DNA of 64,000 bases from Odiellus spinosus (lineage: Eukaryota > Arthropoda > Arachnida > Opiliones > Phalangiidae): assembly GCA_963920705.1 (NCBI GenBank), contig OY987226.1, positions 8,806,501-8,870,500 of the forward strand. Reading direction: 5' to 3'. Under the pieces are notes generated by a model. That model ran no database searches and was not told where the DNA came from. It saw only the letters and a list, made by a program, of their open reading frames with translations. How positions within the stretch are numbered: position 1 is the stretch's first letter; every line of letters begins with the position of its first letter. The position numbers and the translations under genes are program-made. Positions 1 through 13,245 of the stretch are shown here, one piece after another.

Positions 1-690
1 TGATGACTATAAACAACAGTCGTGATGACTATAAACAAGTCTTGATGACTATAAACAACAGTCTTGATGACTGTAAACAACAGTCTTGATGACTGTAACC
101 AACATTCTTGATGATTATAACCAACATTCGTGATGATTATAACCAACATTCGTGATGATTATAACCAACATTCGTGATGATTATAACCAACATTCGTGAT
201 GACTATAAACAACATTCGTGATGACTATAAACAACATTCGTGATGACTATAAACAACATTCGTGATGACTATAAACAACATTCGTGATGACTATAAACAA
301 CATTCGTGATGACTATAAACAACATTCGTGATGACTATAAACAACATTCGTGATGACTATAAACAACATTCGTGATGACTATAAACAACATTCGTGATGA
401 CTATAAACAACATTCGTGATTCGTGATGACTATAAACAACATTCGTGATTCGTGATGACTATAAACAACATTCGTGATTCGTGATGACTATAAACAACAT
501 TCGTGATTCGTGATGACTATAAACAACATTCGTGATTCGTGATGACTATAAACAACATTCGTGATTCGTGATGACTATAAACAACTGTCTTGAAGAATAT
601 AAACTACATTCTTGATGACTATAAACACTTTTCATGATGACTATAAACAACATTCTTGAAGACTATAAATAACATTCTTGATAACTAGCA
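1..690. repeat. 22-bp minisatellite with 29-bp higher-order form
   Basis: The array starts outside the window. The main unit is TGATGACTATAAACAACATT plus CG. From about 410 to 590 a 7-base CGTGATT segment is duplicated within each unit, making a 29-bp period repeated six or so times. Both edges carry diverged units (TGTAACC and CTTGA variants), while the centre is homogeneous, as in arrays that expand by unequal exchange. Confidence 0.95.
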
Positions 691-2000
691 AACCTTTTTG
701 CATAAAATCAGGTTTTCAGTGATACTTAAACTTGAAAAAGCAACAACGAAACCAGTTTTCGGTGAAGAAGTCAAACCCCTTTCTTAGACTGAAATTTGGT
801 ATAAGAAATGGCGCGAAAAAAGTAGCAAAAAGGTTGTTGGCGCTGGAGCCATATAGGAGGGGTTTTGAGCGTTATCGGCTTTTGGCAGCTTTCGTTCCGC
901 GTAATAAGCAGAAATTCTCTGTTCAATAATGAATTGCTCGGAGATGTTCTTTGACGGAGCGCTGGTGCGCCACGCGTTTCCAGCCCCCTCTGGTGGCCCC
1001 CATTTCCTGAGCCTTTCAGCGTAGTTAAGGGACCTTACCCCTTCCCTACTAATACTCCTTGCCCCCCCCCCCCCTTTAAGATGCTCCAATAAATTTCTTA
1101 AATGACTAAATTGTTTATCGATACAGTAAAACGGGCCATTCGAGTCCATAAAGGCTTTTAAAAATGGAAATTTTGGGCACATTTTAAACCCGCCTATTAA
1201 AATTTATTCCCAAAATTGTTATATATCTTTCATATTTTTAGTTTACTGAAATGGAAGTAATATCAAAGAGGGAATTTCTCAGGAAAATTATTGAGTCAGG
1301 CATTTTAATCTACTAAAGAATTCTTTATTGGCACCGAAAAACACTTTTCAGAATTTCCATGACCACTTTTTTTTCTAAATTAAATTTCTCCGAAGAGTGG
1401 TGCTTTGGGTTTCAATATTTATGCCGACTCCAGCCGCTAGAGTGTCTCGAATCAATCAGCTAAAGTCTTACGCCTGATTTTGAGTTTCTTTATTAGAACG
1501 TTACAATACTTGGCGTTAATTAATTTCCAGGATTAAGATACGAAATTTTAATCATAATTTTTAAATTAAAAAGTTAAATTAATATCTGTATAGTGTAATT
1601 AAAAACCTTTAGAAATAAATTCTACGCTACTCTTTGTACACGGTAACATAATACACCTTATTGTATAGCTGAGATTCCGAAATTATATCTTTTTCCAATG
1701 GAAAACCGGATACCTTTCAAGATTGCAACTAGCCATACAATTCCCCCACAGTTTTTCCCAGAATAACCTACTCCAACAGCGGTATAAAATAACATGTCTC
1801 TGTCGAAAATACGCATCAAGTAGGATAAGAAAAAAAAAAAGACATTGAATATTAAATTATACATCAGATCTCGACACCTCTCCTTCGCTCGTGCAATCCC
1901 CCAAAACCCCTCGAAAAAATGGTCTTAACTATTGGATGTTTACTTAAGCTCAGAGCCTAATTAGAAAGCTCGGGGGCGAATATCGTCGCAAACACGACGG
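691..2000. other. Unannotated stretch
   Basis: No supported gene. There is a C12 run near 1064-1075 and AT-rich sequence. Short open frames here have no recognisable domains or splice context. Confidence 0.6.
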
Positions 2001-2003
2001 AAA

Positions 2004-2140
2004 GATGGCGCTATGATCGCAAATGAGATCACCATGCGTACAAAATATGTACACAGAACGTAGGTTTTGTACAAGAGCAGTTTGCAATATATACAAAGCT
2101 AAGGCGAATTGTTGTACCTCAAAGCAAAAAAATAGTTCTT
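2004..2140 (+). repeat. Dispersed GATTGATACA-type repeat, diverged copy
   Basis: Starts with AGATGGCGCTATGATCGC, also seen near 61931, and runs through TTTGCAATATATAC and AAGGCGAATTGTTGTACC to AAAAATAGTTC. The middle aligns best with the copy at 29107 (AAGGCGGATTAATACACC). Confidence 0.45.
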
Positions 2141-2228
2141 TTTAACGTTTCCTCGTCTGCCGCTAGTAAAGCTCATAGAATAATTCCAATGAACGACAGA
2201 GCATAAGGATATGAAAGCTCAAATGCGA

Positions 2229-2332
2229 GTGTATATTTTATTTAAAGAAAAGTTTTGGCAAATGGGAAAGTTCAAATTGCATTGATACACGCTGTTAAAC
2301 CACATAGGAAACAAAGTAGTCATGTCGAACAC
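2229..2332 (+). repeat. Dispersed GATTGATACA-type repeat
   Basis: Contains TATTTTATTTAAAG, TTTTGGCAAATG, ATTGATACACGCTGTTAAAC and AAAGTAGTCATG, in the order and spacing found at 12966 and 62043. Confidence 0.6.
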
Positions 2333-2359
2333 AAACTGATTGCGTCTATATACTGAAAC

Positions 2360-3230
2360 ACAGAACTATAGCTGGAGTATTCAGCACGTAGAAAGTAAGA
2401 CTTCATTTTATGTTTATGAATTTGTTTTCTTAATTAATATGAATTTGTTTTCTTAATTAATATGAATTTGTTTTCTTAATTAATATGAATTTGTTTTCTT
2501 AATTAATATGAATTTGTTTTCTTAATTAATATGAATTTGTTTTCTTAATTAATATGAATTTGTTTTCTTAATTAATATGAATTTGTTTTCTTAATTAATA
2601 TGAATTTGTTTTCTTAATTAATATGAATTTGTTTTCTTAATTAATATGAATTTGTTTCCTTAATTAATATATGTCTTAAAGCTGCAAATTCAAACTGACT
2701 ATGACTAGGCGATACCATAGTCAAAGTCAATTGAATTTGTATTTTTATTGAGACATGGGGGCAATATAGGTTTGTTCGGAGTGAAAAGTCAAACTGACCT
2801 CTATTATTTATTAATCATAGTCATAAGCCCTCGGAGTATTCGGTGCGTAAAGTTAGGGTTAATTTTATCTTCCTGAATTTGGTTTCTTAGTGAAACAGAG
2901 TATTATGGATTTGTACATATTGAAAAGTCAAAAATGATGGTGACTATTCAGTACCATAGTCAAAAACCCTATTGATTATTCAGCGCATAGTGTGTAGAAA
3001 CCTACGATTGGTTTCTTAGTGAGACATAGGAGTCGTACGGCTTTGGACGTGTGGAAAACGCATTCTGATCATGACCATACAGTAATATTGTAACGAACAC
3101 TCGGAACATTCAACCGGTAGAAAGTCGGGTTTTGGCGTTATCTTACTTGGTTTGTTAGAGGAGCAATATTGCTTCGTACATCCATAAAACTCAATCTGAC
3201 TGTTACTATATATACAGAGCTAGAAAATAT
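2360..3230 (+). repeat. Decayed satellite, about 130-bp units
   Basis: Successive imperfect units share GAGTATTCAGC-CGTAGAAAGT, then TTTGGTTTCTTAGTGAGACAT, then TTGAAAAGTCAAACTGA and finally CCATAGTCAAAACCCT. About six units can be followed. The second block has been amplified into the 23-bp array at 2418-2670. Confidence 0.65.
2418..2670 (+). repeat. 23-bp tandem array, 11 copies
   Basis: The unit GAATTTGTTTTCTTAATTAA plus TAT starts every 23 bases from 2418 to 2648. All units are identical except the last, which has CC for TC. The unit matches a segment of the surrounding decayed satellite. Confidence 0.95.
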
Positions 3231-3420
3231 CTCGAAACGAACGAAAGAACGCGGAGAGATCGAGAGAAAGAGAAATAGAGATAGAAGGTTGAGCATTTTG
3301 AGGCGGAAAAGTGCTGCGAGCGCCCTCTAGATTCTCGTAAAAATAACTCGACAGACGAGAGAGAGATAGAGAGGAAGAGGAGAGGAGAGATGGAGAAGGA
3401 GATGCTTGGGCCTCGGGACA
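3220..3420. repeat. Purine-rich GA tract
   Basis: Long runs of GAGAGAAAGAGAAATAGAGA type, with a break near 3295-3350. Opposite-strand open frames here are Ser/Leu-rich by-products of the GA bias. Confidence 0.7.
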
Positions 3421-4900
3421 TTCATTATCGGACGCCAACTAGAATTAAGTCCTTCCTCTTTCTACGACTCCATTCCCCTATACCCTGAAAGGTCGGGATC
3501 ACATCTGCCCACATCAGTCTCGCCTACATAACAGATCTAAGCCTCGTTTTTGGGTTGGTGAAAAAACCATTTCCGCATCTTTTTTTAGGCCTATATAGAC
3601 TACAATAATACAGGGATCACTTAATTTGGTCGATTGAAGCGTTTACATTGATCCAAAATATAGTTTGGTATACCTTATCCAAATTACCTCTATAATTGTC
3701 ACCTAGAGCTATGATAGGAAACAAGTTGTCGCGTGTTTAGCAGACGTTTCAGATTTGACTTATACTCCCTTTAAATGGACTATCTGCGTTTTTAAATCCC
3801 CTTTAAAGTCGCCTTTTTTAGCTAAGCAGACGACGTTGACCATAGCAAATTGTACAGTTAAAGCTTGACTGTGTGAATTTTGAAGGGACAAATTTCAGCG
3901 CATATATCACCTTTAAAGTAAAATTTGTGTTGAATAGAATAAAATTGCTTTATATAATATTTTTACATCTTATATGGTTCAATTTTTACTATGATGTTTA
4001 AGAGTCACCTAGCCAAGGCTTAGTTTATTTCATCTTTAACCACATCCAGGCGTATTTTTGAGTCATCGTAAAGTTTATCTCATAAAGGAAAAATGAAGCC
4101 ATATATAAAGTGGCTTTCACGCTATTTCTATAAATAATCCTCAACCAAAAATGGCCTATTGTTCCCTAGTAAAAGCAAAATAAATAAGGGATAAGAACAG
4201 TTATGTAACATTCATTTAATCCCTCTTTGACTATTGACGAGAGTAACAACGTAATAGTATCCTACGCGCTAACAAATAGTTCATGTCTAGGAGAAAATAG
4301 ATTTTCTTCGCTCTGCCTACGCTAGACCGCGAGCTTTCAGACTCGAGATATTCCCGGGGAAAGATTACCGCATCGAAAAGGATTTTATTGGCTGTCTATA
4401 TCACGTGTCTAAGGAAGAGTTTTCTATGGGCGAAGGCAAGAATGCCGGCATGGTCTTAAACTTGGTTTTTTATTTATTTTTAGTAAAAGTATTAAAATTA
4501 TTATTAATCCACTGGGTTACTCTGTAGCGAATAATTTTAGTCCCATATACCAGAAGTAGATTATACTTCATACATATATACTTCTGGCAGTATTTCATTA
4601 TGTGTTAGTAATTGTATCGCATCTTTGAAGGGAATATTTCGCTCTCCGCTAAATAGTAGAAAAGCCAAGTTTCGGGAAAACTACTGACAGATTCTTTCAA
4701 ATAGATTCCATTCTTGCCCGACCTTATTTATGACCCTTAAGTGAAACGTCCTACCTATTGGCAATTATCTGGAAGCCCGCGCGCATATTTTTTACTTTTC
4801 CTTATCTTCCTTTTTAACAAAATAAAAACGGTTGCCACGCCGTGAGTCAAGAAAGGGCCCAATATATAAAGGGGCGATTTAGAATATAGTATTGTTCGTA
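3421..4900. other. Unannotated stretch
   Basis: AT-rich sequence with no supported gene or repeat. Confidence 0.5.
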
Positions 4901-4904
4901 TATT

Positions 4905-5190
4905 TTAAAAGTGCATGTGTATATATTTTTCCGATGCCGGTATAATTTTAAATCGGCCGATGCTTTTAGTCTTAATCACCATACCGATACTTTTCGTATC
5001 CTTGGTAAAATTTAACAATGGTGTATTGCACCATTTTGGAAATAACGCGAGTGCGCGTCATAAATCAGCGAATGCTTTTAGGCATTCTGCCGATACCTTT
5101 CATATCGCCGATAATTGGAACAATGGCGCAAACTAAAATAAGATTGCACCACTTTTGAAATGACGCGGGTGCGCGTCCTAAAACGACGCC
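4905..5190 (+). repeat. Internal direct duplication
   Basis: Two imperfect copies of a block running from CCGATAC through AACAATGG and TTGCACCA to AACGCGAGTGCGCGTC, the second ending near 5183. The second copy carries a short insertion after AACAATGGCGC. Confidence 0.55.
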
Positions 5191-8038
5191 ATTTTAACGG
5201 TCCGTGATTGGCTCCCTGAACCATCCGGAGGTTCATGCCATCACGTGACCATGTCAACAAAACTGGGCTGCACTGGCTTGGAAGACACAATTCTTGATTT
5301 TTGGAACTTGGAGGGATCCCGATTAAGCTCGCCTGCCAACCTAGCCAGGAGCGGATTCTTGGGCGATGTAAAACTCTGGACTTAGAAGATCCGCGCTGGT
5401 CGCGACCGACTAAAGCCTCGGAAGAAAGCAGAGTCCCGGTCTAAATCCTGCATGGCTGATCATAATTCCAGCCATGGGCGCCGTCACCATTAATCAGGGA
5501 GCACCCTCACCAAATCGCAAAGAAGTCAGTGTAGCCGTCGTGACGTCATAACCCCATCTTTGGAACTTCCACGCCTCGCAACGCTCGGACTAAGTGATGA
5601 GTACAATTAATAGTAGCGGGTGTATAAATAGTAGAACTTAATTCGTGTATATATATAAATTATTAATTAATCGTAGTAGACTGGCATCGGTCGTTAATTG
5701 CATGATGCACGATATTTTGGGGGTAGTTGTATTATAGTTTATTTGTTTATAGTAGTTATGTTCATTTGTTTATAGTTGTAGTGTATTGTAATTATCATGT
5801 GTCTATATTAGTTATGTTTTGTAGTAGTTGTATTATGGTATTATCATTTGCCATAATTAGTAGATTGGATCGTAATTCAAGTAGGCTAGTAGAATGCCAA
5901 TAATAATTAGTAGTTATATTTTGTTTTTGATTAAATCTGACTCATGGTATGGCAACAAGGTTTCTTTAATTATACCTATCATTCATTATAAGCCATATTT
6001 ATAGTCCATAGTAGTAGTTAGTAGTAGCTATGTCAACGCTAACCAGTAGTAGTAGAAAATAGCGTTACAACTCTTGGAGTGCTCCGAATCTCGCCGATGA
6101 CGTGATGTAATTAAAAAAAAAAAAAGATTGCATCGCCAAACCATATCAGTGCAAAACTTTTCATTTTCGGATGTTCTCTCAAAAAAGACAGAGCAAAAAA
6201 TGTTGCACTGCGAGCGATAGATGGTTGCCAAACAATGCTCTGACTTACTCAGTGGAATATAAAACTTGACTCAGAGTGATTTCTATTGCTCTAGAACACC
6301 CAGTGGAATTCGCTATGAAACTTACTGTAAGAGTTGGTTGAAATTACGATTGTCCATGAGGATATTGGAACAGCCTTAACCAATTAGCAAATTCATTACC
6401 TCCAATATTAAAACATTTTAATTTATAGGTCTTCCATAAATTAAAACCAAACCCAAAAGTTATTTCTATTTGGTTTTGGAAAAACTAGTAGATATTAAGC
6501 TTACTTTTAAAAATGGGCATTGATGGAAAATGTAAAGTAAACTATGTAATCAGAGTTAAAAATCCTATTTTTGAAAATATACGAATATTTCCAGGTCCAT
6601 GCTTAAATGCGAACACGGTCCGAGAAAAACTTAACTCTGTCGAGTCTTATCGAAAGGGAGGAGGTTGGTTTGGTGGGGATATAAACGGCCGAAAAGTGTC
6701 CCCTATCAGGAAAACCTTAGATCACGTGACTCGCATCGGAAGAACGAATTAAAAGGAAAAGAAAACATAGTTTCCGAGTTGAGTTTTCGTCCACGGTGCG
6801 TGGCGTCGTTGAAAACCAAAATTCCCTCGCATTTAGACCCCGAAGCGGGAATTAAGAATGAGCTATACATATAAGAGGAAACCATCTTAAAGGGCACGCC
6901 TCGTTTTAATTTAAATTAATCAATAATTTCTAGTTCAATAATAACTCCATAAAATTAAAGCAACTATACATATATCAAAATTATACAAAAAAGTTTCTAA
7001 TATTTAAAGTTGACTTAACTTCCTCACATTTAGTTGATATAGATTCGCAAATATTTTTAAATCAAAAAGAGTACAGTGATGTCATAAACTATAGTGTTAA
7101 ACTACAAGGCTTAGTTAAGGGAACTAGCCTCAGGATAGTCATATATGGTGAAAAGTGTTTGAAAATTAAAAGAAGACGAATTTTGGCTACAAAGTTGGCG
7201 CGACAAAACTTTTCCTTCAAAGGAAACAGAACACCCAATCAAAGCCTTGGTCTTTGCGAATTTCAGGGCTGTGTCTAAATGGATTCAATATTTTCTAAAT
7301 TGTTATAATTGTGATGAAGCCACCTTTAAAAACCTTTGAAAAGTGATATCTTTGTTATTTTTGTCATGATTTTGGAGTAATATTCCTTTAATTTTGTCGT
7401 TTAATTAAAAATGAGAATATAAATGAGACTTGACCTTTGACCCTAATTCAACCAGAAGTTTTTTTAACACTATATACGAGTGTGTATATAAAAATATAGA
7501 AGGAGGAGAGAAATACGGTGTCGGACGGGTGGAAGGAATTTCCCTAATTCCCACTTGATCGCGTGCGAAGAGAACGAAGCGGTCATCACTAATTAGTTCT
7601 CCGTCCAGATTTAATCATTAACTCTTACCCCCTCCGTCCCAAAACCTCGGTTCCATTCTCCGAATTTCTGTAACTCCCAACGCCACGATTTACCCCGAAA
7701 TCCCTATCCTAGTTTAAATCCTTCAACGATTTAAGCCTGGGGACATTTTATTCGAAGGTTTGAATTTAAAAATACACGTAATTATATAGCACATATAATC
7801 AGCTGCCTTTTATCAGAAACCTATAATATACTTGAAGTATAATATTACAATGGTGTATATTTAAATATTTTTAAATTAGTTAGGCATACTTAATTTCATT
7901 TTCATATTCCGATCTAAAGCCTCAATTTCACTGAGAATTAATTGAAATGTTCCCTTCTCATTCTGCGAATCTTAATTATTGTTCGGCCTTGTTTGGGTTC
8001 TGAAAGCCAAATGGGGGGATCACATTGGCGTGTCTACT
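5191..8038. other. Unannotated stretch
   Basis: 5200-5580 is richer in GC than its surroundings but holds no RNA gene I recognise. 5590-6060 is a low-complexity TAGTAGTT/TATTATAG stretch. The remainder is AT-rich with no supported gene. Confidence 0.5.
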
Positions 8039-8042
8039 TTAA

Positions 8043-8450
8043 AAGGAAAATGTAATCTAATAACAAGTGATTTTTAATCAATTCCTTCTCGTTTAAATAG
8101 ACCTAATCCACCAATAAAAAGTTTACAAAACAAATATTAAAATATAAATATATTTAAAACTTACACAGAAAATAGGCTTGGATTCATGGAGATCCTGATT
8201 ACCTCGCGTATAAGAGCAAGCGACCAATGAGCAAAGGCCTGTCGTTAGGCGAGATTTCGACGATTGGTCACTAGTTCTTATACGCGAGGAATTCAGGATC
8301 TCCATGAATCCCGCTAAGTCTATTTTCGTGGTAAGTTTTAAATTTATTTCTAGTTTAATATTTGTTCGTAAATTTTTTACTTGTGGATTAGGCCTATTTA
8401 AACGATAAGGAATCGATTAAAATCACTTGTTGTTAGGTTGCATTCTCCAT
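8043..8450. mobile_element. TTAA-flanked MITE, family T, copy 1
   Basis: 408-bp palindromic element flanked by TTAA (8039-8042 and 8451-8454). The ends, GGAGAATGCAACCTAACAAC on the right and a diverged match on the left, continue into about 180 bp of inverted repeat that includes ATTCATGGAGATCCTG and CGCGTATAAGA. TTAA target choice is typical of piggyBac-like elements. There is no coding capacity. Confidence 0.88.
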
Positions 8451-8454
8451 TTAA

Positions 8455-9221
8455 AGGCTTCACATCATAAAACATCGCGCGCCCCAATCACGAAAGCGAG
8501 TGAATTATTCAAAACGCCTTGACTGGTCACGGGCTCGTCTAATCTCAAATTTCCAAAATAAAGATGAAATTTTTAAAATCAAACTTGAAGCATGATTTAC
8601 CTGTGTTCGACTTTAACGAGTTATGGCCTATTGTACTTAAGATAAAGAAAGTTACAATTCCCAAGAAACCAAACAACTTACAGGCTTAAAAATTCATTTG
8701 TACCTTATCACAAATTTAATATTGTAGAACGAATGATAAGCTTACTCGTAAAATGAGAAATAAATCAAATTAAATAAATGTATTCCCTTTTACAGTACGC
8801 GATATTGAATAATAAATTTGAAATTTTTCAATATTTATCATCTTTACCCATTGATTTTTGTAGTTGTTTTAAAATCCCAAAATAAAACTCGCTTCTTTGA
8901 TTTCATTTTTAAAACTCATAAAATTTCGGAATATAGATAATTATCTTCGACTCACCGATTCTTTGAGTGTGTTCCTGGAATTCTTGATTTGAATCAAGTA
9001 CTTCAAAAAGTGTTTTATCTGAAAATATAAATTAATATTATATTAGTTTAGAGTTTATTGCCGCTATTATAAAAATAATAATTATTAATAAGGACTACTA
9101 TTAATTAATATTTTAATTCATTTGAACTGTTAAAGTGAGCCTGTAGGGCGTGGAGTGTAATATGAGATCCCCAAAATATAATATTTAGTAAAAAAAAAAA
9201 AATATCTAAAAGAGATAAATT

Positions 9222-9257
<36 letters not shown>

Positions 9258-9837
9258 TATTTAAATAAATATTTTTAATTTCAAACTTCCAGGTTGACTC
9301 TCGCTGTCAGTTTTTCGACTTTGCATACAATTTGGGTTCAATATTATAGGACGACGGTACTTTTAACCAAATTTACTAGAAATATGGTGGTTTAGAGACC
9401 AAAATCCCGATTTTATGGTGATTTAGGGACCAAATCACGATTTTATGGTGGTTTAGGGACCTCAAAAAAAAAAAAAAAAAAAAAAATAGGGGGTTTTAGG
9501 TATTTTAGGGACCTGGTGGGAGCCCTGCCATTTTGAATCCCGCTCTGAGAGAAGGGGATACAAGCCAATTAAATCTCGTTACGACCATATAGTGATAATT
9601 TAGTAATGCGGGGAATTTTTATTTATCATTTTTTCAAAAATGGCGATTATAAAATATATATTTTTACTGTCACGGTAAATTTGTTTACGACATATGTCGT
9701 AAATAGTTTTCTGAATCGCAAATGCTACCCAATTTCCATTGACAATTCCGTGATATCCTCACTTAAAACATTATTCGAATAGAAGGTATGCATATAAACT
9801 TGCCTTTATTAGCAAATCTTTACTTTTAACTATCGCG

Positions 9838-9878
<41 letters not shown>

Positions 9879-10464
9879 CGATGGCACGTTTCCTAGACAA
9901 CCGACACCCTCCTTAAAATAAATCTTCGAATCGGGCGCTTGCGTGAACTGGTGCAATCTATACTTCTGTTAATTCGTGAAGAATTGACAATAAATAAGAA
10001 GCTTAGTTGAATTGATACGCGATACTAAACCGTATATGAAAAAAAGTAGTACATATCAACTTTCAAAATCTGGTATAGAACTACACCTATAGATCCCCCT
10101 AGTAGAATTATGGAATGCTAGCGATCCGATGAGTTAAGGGAGTAAGAGAGATGCGTTGGAAGAGGAAAATAGAGACTGTGGAGTGAGTACCCTCGGGGAA
10201 TTGAGAGTATAGAAAGAATGAGAGGGAAAAAAAATATGACACCATAGAAGCTCCACGAAACTCACTGGGAATTAGCGTTGAAACTTGGAGAAGGATCTCA
10301 CCTCGGATCTAACTCTCCTCATCCACCGTATCTTCTTTGATTCCTATCTATTTCAACAGAGGGTGCTCGTTTCAACTCTCAGTATTATTAGTCTTTCTAC
10401 TTAGATCTTTCCTTATAGGAGTAGTAAAACCAACCCCTCCTCCACTTCAAAGTTTACATTGAAC
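8455..10464. other. AT-rich stretch with homopolymers
   Basis: Poly(A) runs at about 9224-9255, 9464-9486 and 9841-9874. Between 9384 and 9462 there are about three copies of a 33-bp unit containing GATTTAGGGACCAAAT. No supported gene. Confidence 0.6.
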
Positions 10465-10772
10465 CAAAAGTCTATCACTTTATTCGATAGAAGTAAACAA
10501 CGCCCCGTAGACTAATACTATCAGCAGAGGTCCAGGTAAATGTACCGGCAGATTCTGATTCGAGACACTCTAGCGGCCGTAGTCGGTGTAAATAGTGAAA
10601 TCGGAAGTGCCACTCTTTAGAGAAATTCTGGAGTTGTGGGGGGGATAATTCCGTCCCTCTCTCCCGACTCAAAATATCGAGGAAGAGTCTAAACCACTCG
10701 AGCCAGACAGGGGTGATAATATTAAGCTACGGGGCGATGTTTACTTTTATGGAACCAAGTGATAGACTTTTG
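10465..10772. mobile_element. Inverted-repeat element, about 308 bp
   Basis: CAAAAGTCTATCACTT at the left is matched in reverse complement at the right. The arms can be followed for about 65 bp through GTAAACA-CGCCCCGTAG. No clear target duplication is seen. It ends 12 bases before the next MITE. Confidence 0.65.
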
Positions 10773-10784
10773 TATATGTTTAAT

Positions 10785-11080
10785 CAAGAAGGATCAAACA
10801 AGGAGAGGAAAAGTGGGGCTGCGTTGAGTTAGAGAGAAGAGCCAACCTCCTACTCGGGTGGAAAGTGGGATAGGAAATTCTCGAGGTAAACTGTTGTCAC
10901 GTGGTCGCTAGCGTCGTCGGCTACTGCGCGTCTCATAAAGGACCCGTTTTACCCACGTGATAACAATTTACCACGAAGCATACCCCCGACTGTCCCCCGT
11001 TCTCCCAGAGAGGGAGCTTAGGCCGACGCAGTAGGAACCGCGCCGATCCCACTTTTCCTCTCCTTGTCTGATCCTTCTTG
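10785..11080 (+). mobile_element. MITE family P1, copy A (7-bp duplication)
   Basis: 296-bp element with inverted ends CAAGAAGGATCA and about 33 bp of terminal identity, running through GGAGAGGAAAAGTGGG. It is flanked by the perfect direct repeat GTTTAAT (10778-10784, 11081-11087). The interior carries two CACGTG palindromes. A copy in the opposite orientation lies at 13246. Confidence 0.92.
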
Positions 11081-11087
11081 GTTTAAT

Positions 11088-12790
11088 ATATTTATTTAAA
11101 AAAAGAGTCAATCCAGATGCGTAAAATATTTTAATATAACTTCGAAAACAATGGTAACTTTAATTAAACGCTTATATTATATTCTTATACCATATACTAT
11201 AAATCAAAAGTCATTCGTTATATTGTAAAATACATCGCTCCATTCATTTTACGATTCGGGCTCGTACTGTTCGGACTATTTTCAAGAAACTCTCAATCAA
11301 TATAGTGATATAACAAGCGTTCCCATAGAAACGTAGAACGAAGCTCTACACACACAAAAAAATATCTATGACCTCGTGACCCAGTAAACAAAAAAAAGTA
11401 CACAGAGAAACCGAGCACCGCGGCCGTGTAGCGTAACCAACATGTCGGGGGCCTAGGGAAGGGCGAAGGGGAGAGAGCGTACATGGGTCCGGGGACTAAC
11501 ATTGTAGGATCCATCCTTTTCTTACACCAGGGAAAGCCACCGGGAGCAATAGCCTTTCCTATACTATATGAACTTACTCATTAAAGGGAAACTGCAACGC
11601 GAAACTGTTCAATGAAATATTAGCCAAAATAAAATAACAGAAAGTCTAGGACAAGACCGGCCTACTCTCCTTTGCCCGAAGCAAACAATCTTAAAGACAA
11701 GTGATATCGCCCAATTTCGATGAAGACATCTTTCCCCGGGAATATCTCGAGTCTAGCATAGGCAGAGAAAGGTATTATTGGCCACAATTTGACAAATTAA
11801 GAAGAACCACGCTTAAGGACATTTTCTTGTGGGGGGGGGGGGGGGGAGAGACTACCGAAAGGTCAACCAGTAGTGAATATTTTTTAAGATATCACGCACA
11901 TTCCGGCTATCTTGTGAAACCACTAGTGTTAAAATTTGTAAATAGCAGCAGTTCCCTAAAGATATTTTCCAAGGTGATGAAATTTAGCGCAAAATCATAC
12001 ATTGATACATAGATAATTGATGCGAATGTTCATCAAAATAGAAACAGGAAATTTAAGGGTCCAATATCATCCTTCTAATTCACCATTATTCATATATGGA
12101 CGAAAATATAAAATCATAAATAAAAATACTCCTTCCATTATATCACCTGAAAGCTTTGTATATGCCCAACACCGCGAGTCAAATTTCAATTTAAATATAT
12201 GGCAAACTCTGCTCTTATAAACCCTGCCTTAGTTTTCAGAAATTGGCACCTCAATTTCCCGGACTTGAAATCTGAATGCGGGGTCCTTAAACTCCGCTTT
12301 TTCAAGTTGGGTATCCCAATTATTCTGTGACCTCTTTATACCCATAGATTTCAAAATTTAGCGCCAAAATTATCTGGACTTTAGCACTACACATACAAAT
12401 TTCAGGTCGAGCCTCTATTATTCTACACTCATTATATAGGCGTCCCTATTTACTCTAAATTTTCAGAATATTTCGACCTGGACTTGACCACGTTAGCGCC
12501 TGTCAAAGGTTCAGCGCTTGATATTTTGAAAAAAGATAACGAAATTAAAAATAACTAAATTTTACTTTTCAACTTCCCTTTTAAGACGGTAGAATGTAAA
12601 AGAAGAGTCTTAAAGATGTTCCCAATTTTTAGTGTGTTGAAAAAAATGCTCGCGAGAGAGAGTATAGAGAAGTCTTCTTATCTAGGCAACTTGGACCTCT
12701 CCACCGTCAATTGCCCCTGGGTATCATTAGATTAAGCGAGTCGTGGCGCCCAGCGCTCACTCTACTTTTCTTTCTTCTTTTTTTCGTTGG
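11088..12790. other. Unannotated stretch
   Basis: A G15 run lies near 11831-11845. An open frame across it (11701-12012) has no domain and depends on the homopolymer. No supported gene. Confidence 0.5.
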
Positions 12791-12802
12791 GCGCGCTCGG
12801 AA

Positions 12803-12852
12803 GTATATAAGCCCCACCAGGTCTCTGCCCCAGGAACTTGTTAATTGAAGGT
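12803..12852 (+). promoter_or_regulatory. Possible core promoter with TATA box
   Basis: GTATATAAGCC near 12802-12812 follows a GC-richer block (GGGCGCGCTC). About 45 bases downstream, GAAGGTAATAAG could be a splice donor. No downstream exon could be found, so this is tentative. Confidence 0.2.
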
Positions 12853-12946
12853 AATAAGCTAAGACACGTTAGGTCTCTTGGAAGAAAGTATACGCTATAC
12901 ACGTGAATTGTTAAGCCTCGCGAGGTTCTTATAAACGGACAATGTT

Positions 12947-13048
12947 AAATATATATATTACGATTCAAGAAGAGTTGGCAAAATTTTAAATGCTGAGAAG
13001 GATTGATACACAATGTTAAACTTCGTAGAAAAAGTAGTCATTGTGACT
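12947..13048 (+). repeat. Dispersed GATTGATACA-type repeat
   Basis: TTGGCAAAATTTTAAATG, GGATTGATACACAATGTTAA and AAAAAGTAGTCATT occur in the same order and spacing as at 2258 and 62043. Confidence 0.6.
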
Positions 13049-13245
13049 AGTATGAATTAGTGAACTTTGTGTTAATTTTGGGTAAGTACATGTTTCCATT
13101 TAGGCCTAGATATTCGATGCTAAACATAGTTATGGCTTGTGTAATATTCTTAGAAATATATGTTTTGAAGTCAACAACCGATTTTATATTTATTTGCCAC
13201 TACAATTGGTATTTCGAATTTCCTGACTTTCCAGGTTTCCCTGAC

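Noticed and set aside
784-1182. 132-codon minus-strand frame
   Set aside because: Crosses a C12/G12 homopolymer, has no domain, and overlaps frames on the other strand.
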